This document shows, one piece after another, positions 11,089-22,374 of a DNA stretch of 64,000 bases; position 1 is the first letter of the stretch, and every line of letters begins with the position of its first letter. The DNA is taken from the NCBI GenBank assembly GCA_030248215.1, contig JASANG010003560.1, positions 1 through 64,000 on the forward strand, read 5' to 3'. Source of the DNA: Enoplolaimus lenunculus. Taxonomy: Eukaryota > Nematoda > Enoplea > Enoplida > Thoracostomopsidae. The notes beneath the pieces were generated by a model. That model was given only the letters and a program-made list of their open reading frames with translations, was not told the DNA's origin and did no database searches. Both the position numbers and the translations under genes were made by a program.

Positions 11089-11488
11089 TGTATTCTGAGG
11101 ACGATTTAGACTGTCCGGGAATATGTAGAACCAAGAAATTATTTTGTTAAAAAGGTAGCCCTTGAAAGGGCTGTTGGTATACGTTGCCACACGGATTGAA
11201 TTACATATATTCCCACCCAGCGTAAACCATTGCTGTTAAGGCGTGGTTCTTTTTCACCACCAACGCCAAAACCCTGCCTGGGTAACCATCCGGATCATAA
11301 CCTACTACATTACTGAATTCTTTGCAAAAGACAAGTCTGCCTTTTGCACCCTGCCTTATATCATCAGTGAAGTTATACGCTTCCGTGCAAACTTCCCTAA
11401 AGTTATAAAGCAGTTTGCTTTTTCCAAAAGCAACACTGTCTCCAGTGTGCGTTTGGACAAGATGTGAGTTAATAGTTAGTTTGTTCAT
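11089..11488 (-). pseudogene. Polinton small gene X, right copy (B)
   Basis: Minus-strand frame (11201-11488) opening MNKLTINSHL, with HTGDSVAFGKSKLLYNF, a YDPDGYPGR turn and KKNHALTAMVYAGW near the end. A TATAAAAG box (11522-11529) lies about 35 bp upstream of the ATG, as in copy A. It reads inward from the right TIR and mirrors copy A at the left end. 11089-11465 is nearly repeated at 7698-8083. The family is unknown to me. The predicted product is small and soluble with no signal peptide. It is part of a broken element and may itself be incomplete. Confidence 0.55.
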
Positions 11489-11521
11489 TTTTAAGACTGA
11501 ATTTTTGAGCTTGAGTCGCGG

Positions 11522-11529
11522 CTTTTATA
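11522..11529 (-). promoter_or_regulatory. TATA box of gene X copy B
   Basis: On the minus strand it reads GAGTATAAAAGCCG, about 35 bp from the ATG of copy B. Copy A at the opposite end has GAAGTATAAAAGTTG at nearly the same distance, so the promoter arrangement is conserved between the two ends. Confidence 0.65.
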
Positions 11530-11649
11530 CTCGGATTTTGCCGGTAGAGCTTTTTGATGTTAGAACTAAAGGCTACTTTTCACAAGCTGACTAAGTGATT
11601 TTTATTACACTTTTGACTAAAACCTATAAATTTTTCGGTAGACCTTTTT

Positions 11650-12763
11650 AATCTTAACAGTTTATTTATTACCCTCAAAAAATGTGACGCCATTTAATTA
11701 ACCTCAAAAATGCGAAGCTAGTTTTATGAAAATGACGCCATTAGATCATCCTCAAAAATCTGACGCTAGTTTTACTACCCTCAAAAATGCAAGGCCAGTT
11801 GTATAAAATGCTGTCAATTTTATTACCCTAAAGAATGTGACGCTACTTAATTACCCTAAAGAACGTAAAGCCGATTTAATTACACTCAAAAATACACACT
11901 ATTTTATTTCCCTCAAAAATGACGCCATTTTAGTACCATCAAAAATGCGAAGCTAGGAAAATATTTAGAAAAGCAGTGTTTGGAAAAACTGAACAGTTGG
12001 TGAGGCATTTTAAAACATTTCAATGACCAAAACGTGTAATTTTTTAATAACAATTCTTTAAGAAATTATTGTAACATGAGTAATAGTATTAAAAGTACCA
12101 ACAACAGCAGCAGCATCAACTACAACAATAACAATAATAATAATTTTAATAATTATTTTAATAATAGAGCGTCTTTCTGTGACAAATCAATCAGAAGAGA
12201 ACTTTTCAAAAAACGTTCTCAAAATTGGGATAAAAAAGCTGAAAATCTAAAACGAAAACGAAAACCAAACCACAAAATTGGAGTAAATTTTGTTTGCCTG
12301 GTCATAGCCCTAAAACAATTGAACCATAAAAACAACCCCAACAAAGCCCGAGGACAAGACGCACTGTTATAAGTAATTTAATAACTCAAACCCCACGAAA
12401 CGCCCCTGCAACGAAAAAGCCGAAGCGTAGCCCTCGCTTACAACAACAAAAAGCAGAACGATCACCAACCACGCGGTATTATAACCGCAGGCGGATCGGA
12501 CAAAAAGAAACCCCATAAAGTAAGATTACCATCCTTGTGTTTAAGCTATATGAGCATACTGTGACCCATAGGGAGAGGGGAGCTTAATGTCAACCCCCAA
12601 ATCTCCCCATCCTTCTACCTAAAGCGGAGCAGGAGGGGAGATGTGTAAACCACCTCCACCTCCCCTTCTAACTAGGGGGAGCGGGAAATGTGTAAACCCC
12701 CTCCACTCCCCCCCTTTGAGGAGGGGGAGGAGGAGGGGGGCGCAAAAGCGGCATTTTTACACT
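11650..12763 (-). repeat. Right terminal inverted repeat of the Polinton-type element
   Basis: Reverse-complement match to 178-about 1270. It holds the short repeats of ACCCTCAAAAATG type with GACGCCATTT (about 11670-11950), the AAC/AAT/AGC trinucleotide tract (about 12098-12165), a unique stretch and the GGGGGAGG-rich tip. The last bases TTTTTACACT mirror the left tip. Confidence 0.9.
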
Positions 12764-14610
12764 AATACGGTCTTTTATGTCGATTTCTGTTTCCTCGCAA
12801 ACCCTATCTCACAATTTTGAAGTCTTGCGTTGTAAAACAATGTCCACCTGTATTTCACTATTTCAGAAAACATGCGAGCGAAGCGAAAGAAAACTGACGA
12901 AATTTTTTGCATTCAGTGTTTTAAATTACAAAACGAAATTTTAATTTTTGTGGGGTTTTAGTTGTGTCGGCGACACCCCTATGTTTTAATACGGGTGTCG
13001 ACTGACTGCGCATACACCCTTGCTCCTGCGTGCCTGAGTGTCGCAAATATTTATTTCAGCACTAGTTTGCAAAGATTCAGGGCGCTGGCTGAATTTTTAA
13101 TCGGACCCTTTACAAATTAACAAAATTCACGAAATGCCGTTTTTGGGGAAGTTTTTTTGCCTTGCAAATGAACTTCAAAACGACATTCCAATATAAACTA
13201 AAAAATTATATAATTAATAATGAAAGAACATTATATTGTACCTAGTCATGCGAAAACTGATGTTGCCTTAAAATTAATTCGCACGAAGCAAAAAAAGTTT
13301 TAACACGACATTTCGTTACTAAATGTACCTAATCGTACACCGCATATATCAGATATATAAACTTAAAAGGGTGAAAAAATCTTCATATGCGCAAAACAAT
13401 TGGATAAAAGCCATTGCCAACCATTTTTTTATGTCAGCCATTCAATTTAAGTCAGGTGTGTGACAAGAATTGTCTTTCAGAAGTGCGCAACCATTAAATT
13501 ATAAATGTTCGCGCGCGAGCGCAGCCTGTGAGAAATTTTTTCATATTTAACAGGCAAGCGAAAGGAAACTCGCGAGCAATGCGTGGAAAATCCAGCTTAG
13601 GCCCAGATAACATGAGGGTCGCGATACAGTTGCTGCTAAATTCTGCGCCGCTATTTCTGAGTTTTGAGCCCTGAATCCTAGGCTAATAGCCAAGTTTATA
13701 GTGCCTAACGAATTATAATCAACGAGGAGACAAAACCGTATCTGGGTACGCCTATTATATGGTGAACCCAGCATGGTACAGCTTCGACATATTCTTGTTT
13801 TAGGAAATGTTTTTGTTCAGTAAATTGAAAAAGCGTTTCGTTTTGAATGCAACATGTAGTAAACGAAACACATGATATAACACATATTAAAATTTGTTAA
13901 CACGGCCAGATTGATCAAAAATAAAATTAGCGACACCACGCATTTTTATTGTATGTTAAAAAAGCTTTAGTACCCAACACTGCCAAACTGCATAACAAAT
14001 CCAAAACGGCGGTATTCATAGTAAGAAAATAACGCTTCCATGGTAAGCGACGACGCAGGACTAACCATAGTGTGACAGTCAACAAAGTTACATTTAAGGG
14101 TAACGCGACAGACCTAAAATCAATAAACCAATGTCCGCGTTGGCTCTGGTACACATCCACATTTTCGTGTCCCGTCAGCCTTACGTTTAGGAAAAAGCTT
14201 CTTCACGCCTATCACCTAAGCCTAAGCCTAAATCTAAAATGTGGGGTAAAAAGTGCAAGAGCTCCGCGCCTCGTATTTAAGTTTTTGGGAGTGATCGACG
14301 CTTGCGCACAAGATGAAGTCAAAGAAATTTTTTCGTGCAGTTTTTTATTTTTTTTACAAATCGACGTATTAAAGTATGAAAGTAACACAGTTTCTTAATG
14401 TCAAACACCAAAAAGGTATTTCTTGGCTATGACACAGTGGTTTCTCTTGAGTTTTAAAATTTTCTTTGACCAAGATACCTAATCACAACTGAGTTATGTT
14501 TTAACAGGGCCGAAAATCAGCACCACCAACAAATAAATTTGGTGATTTTATGAGAATTCAAACTAAAAATAGTATTATATAAAATCTGCATATATCAGCC
14601 TTATGCATTG
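12764..14610. other. Intergenic, no gene seen
   Basis: AT-rich, with short frames only and no recognisable protein similarity. A CCTAAGCCTAAGCCTA tract lies at about 14212-14235. Nothing else is supportable. Confidence 0.5.
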
Positions 14611-14732
14611 TATATGTCGAAGTCGTAATTGAGCCCAATTCCAAATTGGGCTGGTCCAAATCGGAATATTGACTTGGGCTTGCCCGAAGCGGAATCATGA
14701 CTGATAAAGCTGTGCCTTTTTCTGATTTGTTA

Positions 14733-15406
14733 TACGGGATTCACGCTATAACCGGGGCTGGCGGGACACGGTTTGTCCCGTGTTGATTCAACGTCAACGT
14801 TAAAATTCGAGCACTCGGGTTAACAGACAAAACTCGAATGTCATATGACGTTTACTTACAAACAACCGCTCTCAGAAGATCACGGTGCACAAGAGTCGGA
14901 ATGTCACGTGATACTAAGGGACATTTATGCGAATATCATATGAAATTCCAAAATTACAACGAATATCATATGATATTCAGCGGGACAGTGTAATATTCGG
15001 GTGCTAATAAATTGATGGAAAGTCCTGCGGCAGAGGAACGGGTGTGTGTAAAATACCAAATACACGTCTGCAAACCTATTCCCGACACAAAATCGCTTAG
15101 AAAAACAGTGTCATAATTCAAAAATTCAAATTTCGAATTCTAGTATCATATGATACTCAACAGGACAATTTGTGTATGTTACCTCAAGTATGCAGACATT
15201 TGAGAATATATCATATGTGATTCGCTGACAATACGTCGAATATCATATGATATTGAATGACAAAATGTAAGCTACACATGATGATAGCAGACAAATACGA
15301 CTTTTTGAATATGACATGGGGTCTATTAGCAGACAAAATGTAACCCAATAGGCTAATAGGGACAAAACGTGTCCCAAGCTGCCCCGGTTATAACGTGAAC
15401 CCCGTA
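14733..15406. mobile_element. PIF/Harbinger-like MITE with TTA target duplication
   Basis: Terminal inverted repeats of about 35 bp: TACGGGATTCACGCTATAAC on the left, and the reverse of TACGGGGTTCACGTTATAAC on the right, followed by CCGGGGC and GGGACACG. TTA flanks both sides (14730-14732, 15407-15409), the duplication type known for PIF/Harbinger. The 674-bp interior holds a cluster of CATATG-centred palindromes. A related right end lies at 46386-46424. Confidence 0.75.
14841..15258. repeat. Cluster of CATATG-centred palindromes
   Basis: Six CATATG hexamers and one CACGTG lie within about 420 bp, most inside longer palindromes. The best is the perfect 18-mer GAATATCATATGATATTC at 14961-14978. 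Others are AGTATCATATGATACT (about 15142-15157) and the copies near 14936, 15213 and 15246. They lie inside the TTA-flanked MITE. Confidence 0.8.
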
Positions 15407-15625
15407 TTACTTGATAGTCGTATAGCCTGGAATTAATGCAATGAGAAAACAGTATTCGCATCAGCCAATCGTATTTGAGTATGGCATTAAGGTAGTAACC
15501 ATTCACAAGGCGCGCACTTGTCGGATAGAAAGAATTGCGCCGTGGGCAAGCCCAAATCGTAATTTCGCCACGACTAGCCCAATTCGGAATTTGCCTAAAA
15601 ACAGACTTGGGCTACGACATATATA

Positions 15626-17590
15626 GGTAAAAGGTAAATTAGATTGACTTACGCGACCGCGAGAGACGAATAGTTGCGAAACTTGTCTGCTTGTAGGCTT
15701 TTTTCAAACACTGTTTGACTTCCGATCTCCTCGTTGTACACGAACAGGTCAATATACGTGCAATCATATATTCGTGGTGGTTTACTTGGTTGCATTACTT
15801 TAGTCCGTTTTTACAGTGACAACATGCTTAATACAACCACGCAGAAAGACGGTTTCAAAAAGCACTTGGTACTTCCGGAAAACTTTGTTTTATATTTAGT
15901 AGATTTCTAGGCTTCCGGCAATTTAAGGGCCAGCTTAACTTTGGTTTGGTTGAATTGAATTTATCACCATTGTTTTAGTTTTTATGTTTAATTGTATTAA
16001 ATTTCAAAACAACCTTAAAAATCTATGTAATCACATAGTGCAAATGTTTTGTATGAAGCTTTGCTGTACTATAGAATGGAACTGATTTAGTTGTTTTTGT
16101 TGCGAATCACCTCGTGTTCGAGTCCAACGAAACCATGGATTCAAAAAGGTGTTATGTTCCACTAAACAACAACCCAAGGTCAAATTAGAAAACGTAACAT
16201 AAAATCTACCCAAATTCTAATATACTTGAGCTCCAAATGATGATCTGCCACTTTACTTCGTGTACTTGCTGTAACAGAGAAGTATCGATGTAAACAACAG
16301 CTCAATTTTCGCGCAAACAATAGGTAACAAAACTGATTGGCTTTCTTTACATTTTGATGTATCAAGTTACGAGGCCGCCGTATCGACTGTTTAATAAATA
16401 AATATCGCACAAAAATTGCTTGAACTCCCTGGCGAATCCAAGCGTACATCCAAGTTTAGCCCACCAACAGGAATCAAAACTAAAATAATGTTTTGACATT
16501 TTGTACTAAATTTTAGTTTGGAATCACATGCGCTACGCTCGCGAGCTTTCTACAATGATACATATCGCTATGGCGATATTAAAAACTTCTGGATCGGCCA
16601 TAACTTGGTCTTTATTAGATTTGGTCCATTTCTATCCAACAGTTTGATTTTTTGTGCCTTGGGTAAGACTGCACTATTGCCACGCAAAATGTGAAGACTT
16701 ATGCAAATCAGCAAGAAAACTATTTAAAAGCATTGTGGATACTGTTTTGGGATTCGCCTGTCTATTGTGGCAAAAAGCGACGTTTAGGCACAAACTTATT
16801 TAAGTACAATTTCACCTAGTAGCAAAACAGGCCTATTATTAATGTATATATGCTGCAGTTGGGTTAGTTGTTGCAAGAGTACTTGGAATATAATTGTTCG
16901 GCTCATGTTAATTCAAGACGTCTGCCTGCCCACTGCGAGACTGAAACGCTGGAGAACTTGAAAGATGTCGGATTAGGCTTGTATTAGTTTTAGCATAGGC
17001 TAACCTCAGGCTTCGGCTTAGTAGGTAGGGTTTATGCCTAAAATGGGTTATTATAAGTGCATAATATGCTTATTTAGCACACTATTTTGTGAACAACTTA
17101 AATTCAAGATACTCAACTTGTTCCCGGAATTACATATTTGTGAGTCTCTGTAATCTCTCCTAATTCATTTGAATTGCGAAACCGTAGAAATAGATTATAT
17201 ATCTGGATTAAATTGGTGTTTCAGCCAAGGTGACGATTTTGGATACATATGTCAATATTACATATGAATTCGGTTGATTATATCTAACAATTTTTCTTGT
17301 ACCATCACAAGGAACCTCGTTCTAGTGTAGCTGTTTTGTACATTTTTCGATTTATTCTTTTATTCATTCGCATTAAAAAATTGAAGCTGATCGCATCAAA
17401 ATATATGTAGCAAGTTACGATCCGACTCCAACTCCGGCACAAAATCGACCTGTGACTCCGGCGTCGATGAAACTTTTTTGATTAAAGTACAGCCAAACTT
17501 GGTAGTATAAATTTTTTTGCATGTTTAAATAAGTCATTGTGCAGTTTCTAAAAATGTTTAACAACAAATTATTGGCAACACTAGCTGATG
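15626..17590. other. Intergenic, no gene seen
   Basis: No convincing frame or element. A TTAGGCTTG/GGCTTAG-like degenerate tract lies near 16975-17035. Confidence 0.5.
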
Positions 17591-17852
17591 CAGAGTGGGA
17601 GCGGGTGGGAGGCGAACGTTCCCCGTCACAATTTTTTTGTGTTAAAATGGTAAGGTTCCTGCCTTAAAATTTTTTACAATTTTTCCCGCAGAATTATTTA
17701 TCACAAAATTGTGATGTCCCTAAATTACAATTTTTTACAATTTTTCCTGCTGAATTTTTGTGATGAAATGGTAAGGTCTTACCTTACAAGTTTTTTCATA
17801 ACATTTGCCAGCCCGATCGATTCCCCGTCACAAATTTTTGGATCCGCCTCTG
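17591..17852. mobile_element. MITE of the CAGTGGCGGATCC family, diverged
   Basis: The right end reads GGATCCGCCTCTG. The left end CAGAGTGGGAGCGGG is its diverged mirror. Internal GGTAAGG...TTACAATTTTT and CCCCGTCACAA blocks match, in reverse, the well-bounded copy at 27888-28099. No intact target duplication. Confidence 0.55.
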
Positions 17853-18264
17853 ATTGGCGACGCTTAATTTTGCGTCACCTAAGGGTGCGGTTCCGGCAAA
17901 ATTTGTTCACCGCCGACTGTGATTTGGAATCCTTCATTTTCACCCCGGTTGCATCTTGACTTGTCAACCTAAGCCTAAACAACTATTGGTCTAACGTACA
18001 GAGAGACTTTTTTACAAAGACTGTCGCTAGCGCAATAGATTGCGTTTGGCTATCTGAGACCATATGATAATTAAATACTGTGTTAGAAGTTTATTGTTTG
18101 TCTCGGTTTATCCAAGACGATGCATTGCTGTTAACAAAGCGTCACAGATAACATATTTGCTCGAGTTGACTTACCAACAAAACGGTCACAGATAAACAGT
18201 ACTTATTTACGATGTAGCCTCTGTACTAATTCAACCATGTTGTCAAGTGACAAGCCACCGCAAC

Positions 18265-18430
18265 GCTAACGATGGTTCGATCTAGAATGGATGACTGATC
18301 ACTCTTAGACAACAGTGCGCTACTGTAGGATTTTGCGTGGTACACAATGCACCATTCCGTGTGGCGTTTTTGCTGCAACCCTCTTATTTAGGTGGGGTCG
18401 ACGTCTCACATGATGTAGTACACCTGAATA
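18265..18430 (+). repeat. Interspersed repeat R2, copy a
   Basis: Collinear with 46140-46310. Shared words include ATCACTCTT, AATGCA-CA, GTGTTTTTGC-like, GGTCGA, and CATG-TGTAGTACA/TGTAATACA. Diverged, with no coding capacity and no clear ends. Confidence 0.5.
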
Positions 18431-19339
18431 ATTTAAGAATGTATGTATAAACGGAGCACATTTTAGATATTGTCATATTAAGTAGTTCCATCATCTACGC
18501 CAATTTCAACTTGCATCAAAAAGCGTGCTAGGCAAAAAAATGGGTAACGCTCTTCTGTACACAAAAAGTACCATTGTTGCACGCTCTTGTATAAATGATA
18601 TCCCTCTAGGTTCGATGAACCAAATGACAATGAAACCTCCTTACAGGCTATATTACGCGGACGTTTATCTGACCCAATCATCATCAGGCAATGAAAGCCT
18701 TGTGTTTGATGTTTATTCAAAACGTCTATTTCACTTTCAGTTTGAGACAGTGATGTGAAAAATATTTATTCAACGATGCGATGTCCATTCGTATAACAAA
18801 ACAATCCGATAGAACTATGCACATTTCATTGTCCACAAGTTCAGTTCAACTAATCAAATGTTGCTGCGGTGGCTGTCCTTCATGACAACTGCTACAGTGG
18901 ATAGCCGCGTTAGCAATATGTACGCCGGTCATGCAGCTCCCAAACTGATAATTCTGGATCCCCATAGGTGATATAAAATTTCTAAATGTTCGAGTTCTAT
19001 CTTCGTGTTGGAACGCTATGCTGACTAGGCATGGCAGTGAGCCAGTAACAATAACTATGATACGCATATGTATTTGTTGTAAACGTACCTATATCAAAGC
19101 CTCTAAATCGCTTGATTTTTACACAAAATGCAGAAAATTGTTCGATATTGTGTTAAAAAATGGCTAAAGAAAACAAAGATTTACTCGGTTTGCAGTATCT
19201 AAGGAAATACTCCCGAGCGAAGTAAGCGGGAAATACGCGTTTTATTGTGTAAATACCTATATAAAATCTTGCATTGGACTCGTTCTGTTCGAGAAAATGT
19301 GAAATCATATCTCTTTCTGGGTAATCAGGAGTACGGATT

Positions 19340-19450
19340 GCGCTATACTTAACGTCCAGCGCCGTCCATCACCAGTACGGAGCCGTCAGTCACCAGTACG
19401 GCGCCGTTCGTCACCCGTACTGCGCCGTTGTAGAACGCAACCCTTGCTGT
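19340..19450 (+). repeat. GTACGGCGCCGT-type repeat, copy a
   Basis: Begins GCGCTATACTTAACGTC, then three to four tandem-like units of the form CACCAGTACGGCGCCGT. It ends CGCAACCCTTGC. It shares the CTATACTT start and the GCCGTC-GTCACC units with 57876-58026. Confidence 0.65.
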
Positions 19451-21789
19451 AGCGGTTGCTATTGTAAAGAAAACCTTTAGAAAAGACTAGAGAAGAAAAC
19501 TATGAGCGCTTTTTGTATTGGATTCCAAGAATTTTTTATTTTGAAAGTACTACCAGACCTCACCCCTATTACCGAAATTTCGTTAGCACACCGAGATAAG
19601 CTAGACGTACTTTTGGTTTAAATACATAATGATCTCGCGAGGGAAGCGAGCCGGAAACCAGTCGTATTTTTGTTTTAAATCACATTTGAGAATTTCAACT
19701 TCGGTGGCGCACCTAACCTCGGGTACCCACAATTGACGTGTTTGTGGGTGTTAGGACCGGCACTGCATAATGACTGCATAGGCGTCACAGATGTCATATA
19801 TCTTACGCTACGCTTCTGCTCATAAATGGTAGCATTCTGCACAAGTACACGAAGTGGTATTCGATTTGATGGACACGTCTAATTGCGGAGTATTAACTTC
19901 TTACCAGGAAACCTACAGAAATCTCTTGGATTTCACGTAAATTTATTAACATAACATCACCGATTCAGACATTGCGACTGATAAAGTAGACTAGATTAAA
20001 AGATTTTTAAAACCTTCAAAGAAACTCGTAAATTTCCTAGAGTTCTGATATATATCAACTATAGAGCATATTGTTTAGTGTTGCTTTTGTCGATTTCACC
20101 TTTGTATGCCTTTTTTCAAGCATAACCGTTTGGACGGTTGCACAGATTTTGTTATTTTCTAAAACAAAAATGTCGCTTATTTTAAAATGCAATCATTTTT
20201 GTATAAATTTCTTGAAATGAGTTTAACTGCGGCGTATTGACGTAGCAACGTATTCGAATAGGCCCTTAGGTGTAGGCTGATTATTGCAGTTGGTTTATAA
20301 GATTTAATAACAAACAGAAATAGGCACATCCAATTTCTAATGCATATTTGGAACGTCTCATAAATGCTGCGACCGAACTGTTTAAGATTATCTTGTTTGT
20401 TTGAAATATTTTAATTTGGCCTCAGGATGTTTGAACTTTGTCTCGTTTCAGACAGCTTTGAAAATAATATAGAATATAGCATTTTCTACAAATTTAACAC
20501 AACAGCTTCAGATGTTTTTGGATTTTCCAGCTATCTTCTTACGTTTTACGTCCGATTTGGCGTTCGAGTTGCGTAAGAGTAAAATCCACGAACACATTGG
20601 TAGCATAGAGTTAACTTTTATGCTTAGTCTTATCAAAACAGGCGTGGCCATGTGTTTAGGCCAAGTCAACTTACCCCAGTATCATCGCAAGCTTAAAGTT
20701 GTTGTTAATTTGACCTGTGGAATCAGGTCAGTCAAAACTGTGTAAGAATTTCTTAATGGATATATCCCATGTATTCCTTTCCTTGCTTGCATTTGCCAGT
20801 GATATTAATTTGACTGCATCAACATTTCTGCAACTGGTCCGCCCAATTTTAAGCCAAGCTAACTTTTTGTTTTAATTAAAATGTGCATTAACACTTGATT
20901 TCATTTAAAAAAGTCTGCAACAGTTTCTTAAGTATCGCAAACAATTTAGTCAAAGCACTCAACCAGATTGGATAAGTTGGGAAACTGTCAGCCACCTGTG
21001 TTCGATTAGAACCGACGTCATTGAGTGAAGGACGGATCTCATTGTATTTGCGTTAAAATTTTTTGACCAACTGAACCAGGCAAGTAAAGTTGAGACGATG
21101 CTCGAAATGTTCGGTTTCGAGCAATGAAAGTTGGGACCAACCTGAAATTTGATGAGCAAAAATGTTATAATCGAAACATCATCTACAGAAGAACGACATG
21201 TTTAAGAAGGATTGTAAACATTTTTGGCTCTTTGTAATACCTTAAGCGGTTACATGCAGAATCGGATCCCTGACGTATGGAAATTGTCACGTATTGTCGT
21301 GTTTTGCACTGTTTCACTAAATGTTTTATGTAATATCTCAGAAGATAAGCGGCATTTTCGTTATAACGTTTTCATAAATTCTATATACGAGTTCCCCGTC
21401 AGAAATTTCTAGATGTGTTACTGGTTAATTTAACAACTAGACAGTAAGCCGTTAGCGAAACTAACACCGGTTTATAACGGTTCGTTTACGGAATGGGAAT
21501 GGGAACTCAAGGCTGATGTCGATTCAAGGTTATACTTTTACTTAATTTTCATAGCTGTGACTTTAAGATTGATTTTTCAACAGGGATTTAAATTCAGTCC
21601 ATATTATCAGCGGTGTCAGAAACGGGTACTGATTTTGAGGTTATACACTTGACGTCGCAATATGTGTATAACATGGCTACGAAAATTTCTCAAAACATAA
21701 GACTTTTAAATTTTAATATCTATGTAACACTGCGCAGTCAAAAATAATACACGGATATATATAGGTGACAGTAATTTATCCTTTTACAT

Positions 21790-22374
21790 GGCTTTGTTTA
21801 CATGCGCCAGTTTTTGCAGCGAGAACTCACTGCTCATCTTGCGTGACTAATTTGCAACTGCAAATATTTGCAAAGAAATATAATATGAATTTTTTACCTC
21901 CACATTAAATTAAACGAATAATTTGCTGAAAACTCCAATAAATATCAACCATAAGCTATATTTTATCAGCTCCATAAATATGAATATATTTGTCGTATAT
22001 ATTCATTATGAATAACTTTAAGGTACAAATTTCACGAATGAATTTCGAACAAAACTTGCAACTTCAAGTTTCAGCTGCAAAAAAAACATTCACGAGCCAA
22101 GAGGCTTTACTTGTAATTTCTTGACTTAAAAACGCCGTCAAATCCTACAATTCCTGTTTAGTCCTCGATAGATGTAAAACTGGTCCAGTCACAGTTGTTG
22201 GTTACGAACTATCAAAACCAGTTTGGTTCGCGCGTGCAAGTTAAATTTTAATAGCATGAATGTGAATTATTTGCAGCTTTAAAAACTTGAACGCTTTTTG
22301 TGACTGAAATTTCACATGCGAGTTGCGCGTCCAAACTTTGGTTCCACAAACTTGCACATGTGAATAAAGCGTAA
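21790..22374. mobile_element. MITE family IV, copy a (GCAAGTTTTTGC ends)
   Basis: Ends resemble an inverted pair: a left CGCCAGTTTTTGCAGCGAGAAC and a right CAAACTTGCACATGTGAATA. Internal words such as AGCATGAATGTGAATTATTTGCAGC match the copy at 50018-50322. About 585 bp, no coding capacity. Confidence 0.55.

Larger units (their letters stand above)
178..12763. mobile_element. Polinton/Maverick-type DNA transposon, broken fossil
   Basis: This is about 12.6 kb bounded by long TIRs that begin AGTGTAAAAA, with AG at the tip as known for Polintons. Inside are a decayed protein-primed family-B DNA polymerase (about 3395-7680, plus strand), small uncharacterised frames on both strands and TATA promoters. 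No integrase, cysteine protease, packaging ATPase or capsid gene is recognisable, so most of the usual gene set is missing. The right interior (about 8090-11088) holds host-type repeats, including at least two MITEs, so it has been invaded since insertion. The element is broken, with roughly ten or more breaks in the polymerase alone. The outer TIR parts still match closely while the inner parts have drifted, suggesting moderate age or later homogenisation. No clear 6-bp target duplication was found. Confidence 0.88.
14611..15625. mobile_element. Outer palindromic MITE-like element hosting a second MITE
   Basis: Imperfect inverted arms. The left arm opens TATATGTCGAAGTCG and the right arm ends CGACATATA. 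Both contain CCAATTC/AAATTGGGCT and GGGCTTGCCC blocks. The arms are interrupted by a different element at 14733-15406, so this one inserted first. No coding capacity. Confidence 0.6.
17853..21789. other. Intergenic, repeats only
   Basis: Contains repeat R2 copy a (18265-18430), two uncertain small minus-strand frames (18478-18720 and 18846-19067), a GTACGGCGCCGT-type repeat (19340-19450) and a CCTAAGCCTAAAC tract at 17967-17980. I recognise no protein family. Confidence 0.45.

Noticed and set aside
14841-15258. CRISPR-like array
   Set aside because: Palindromes are spaced irregularly within a TIR-bounded MITE, and the host is a eukaryote.
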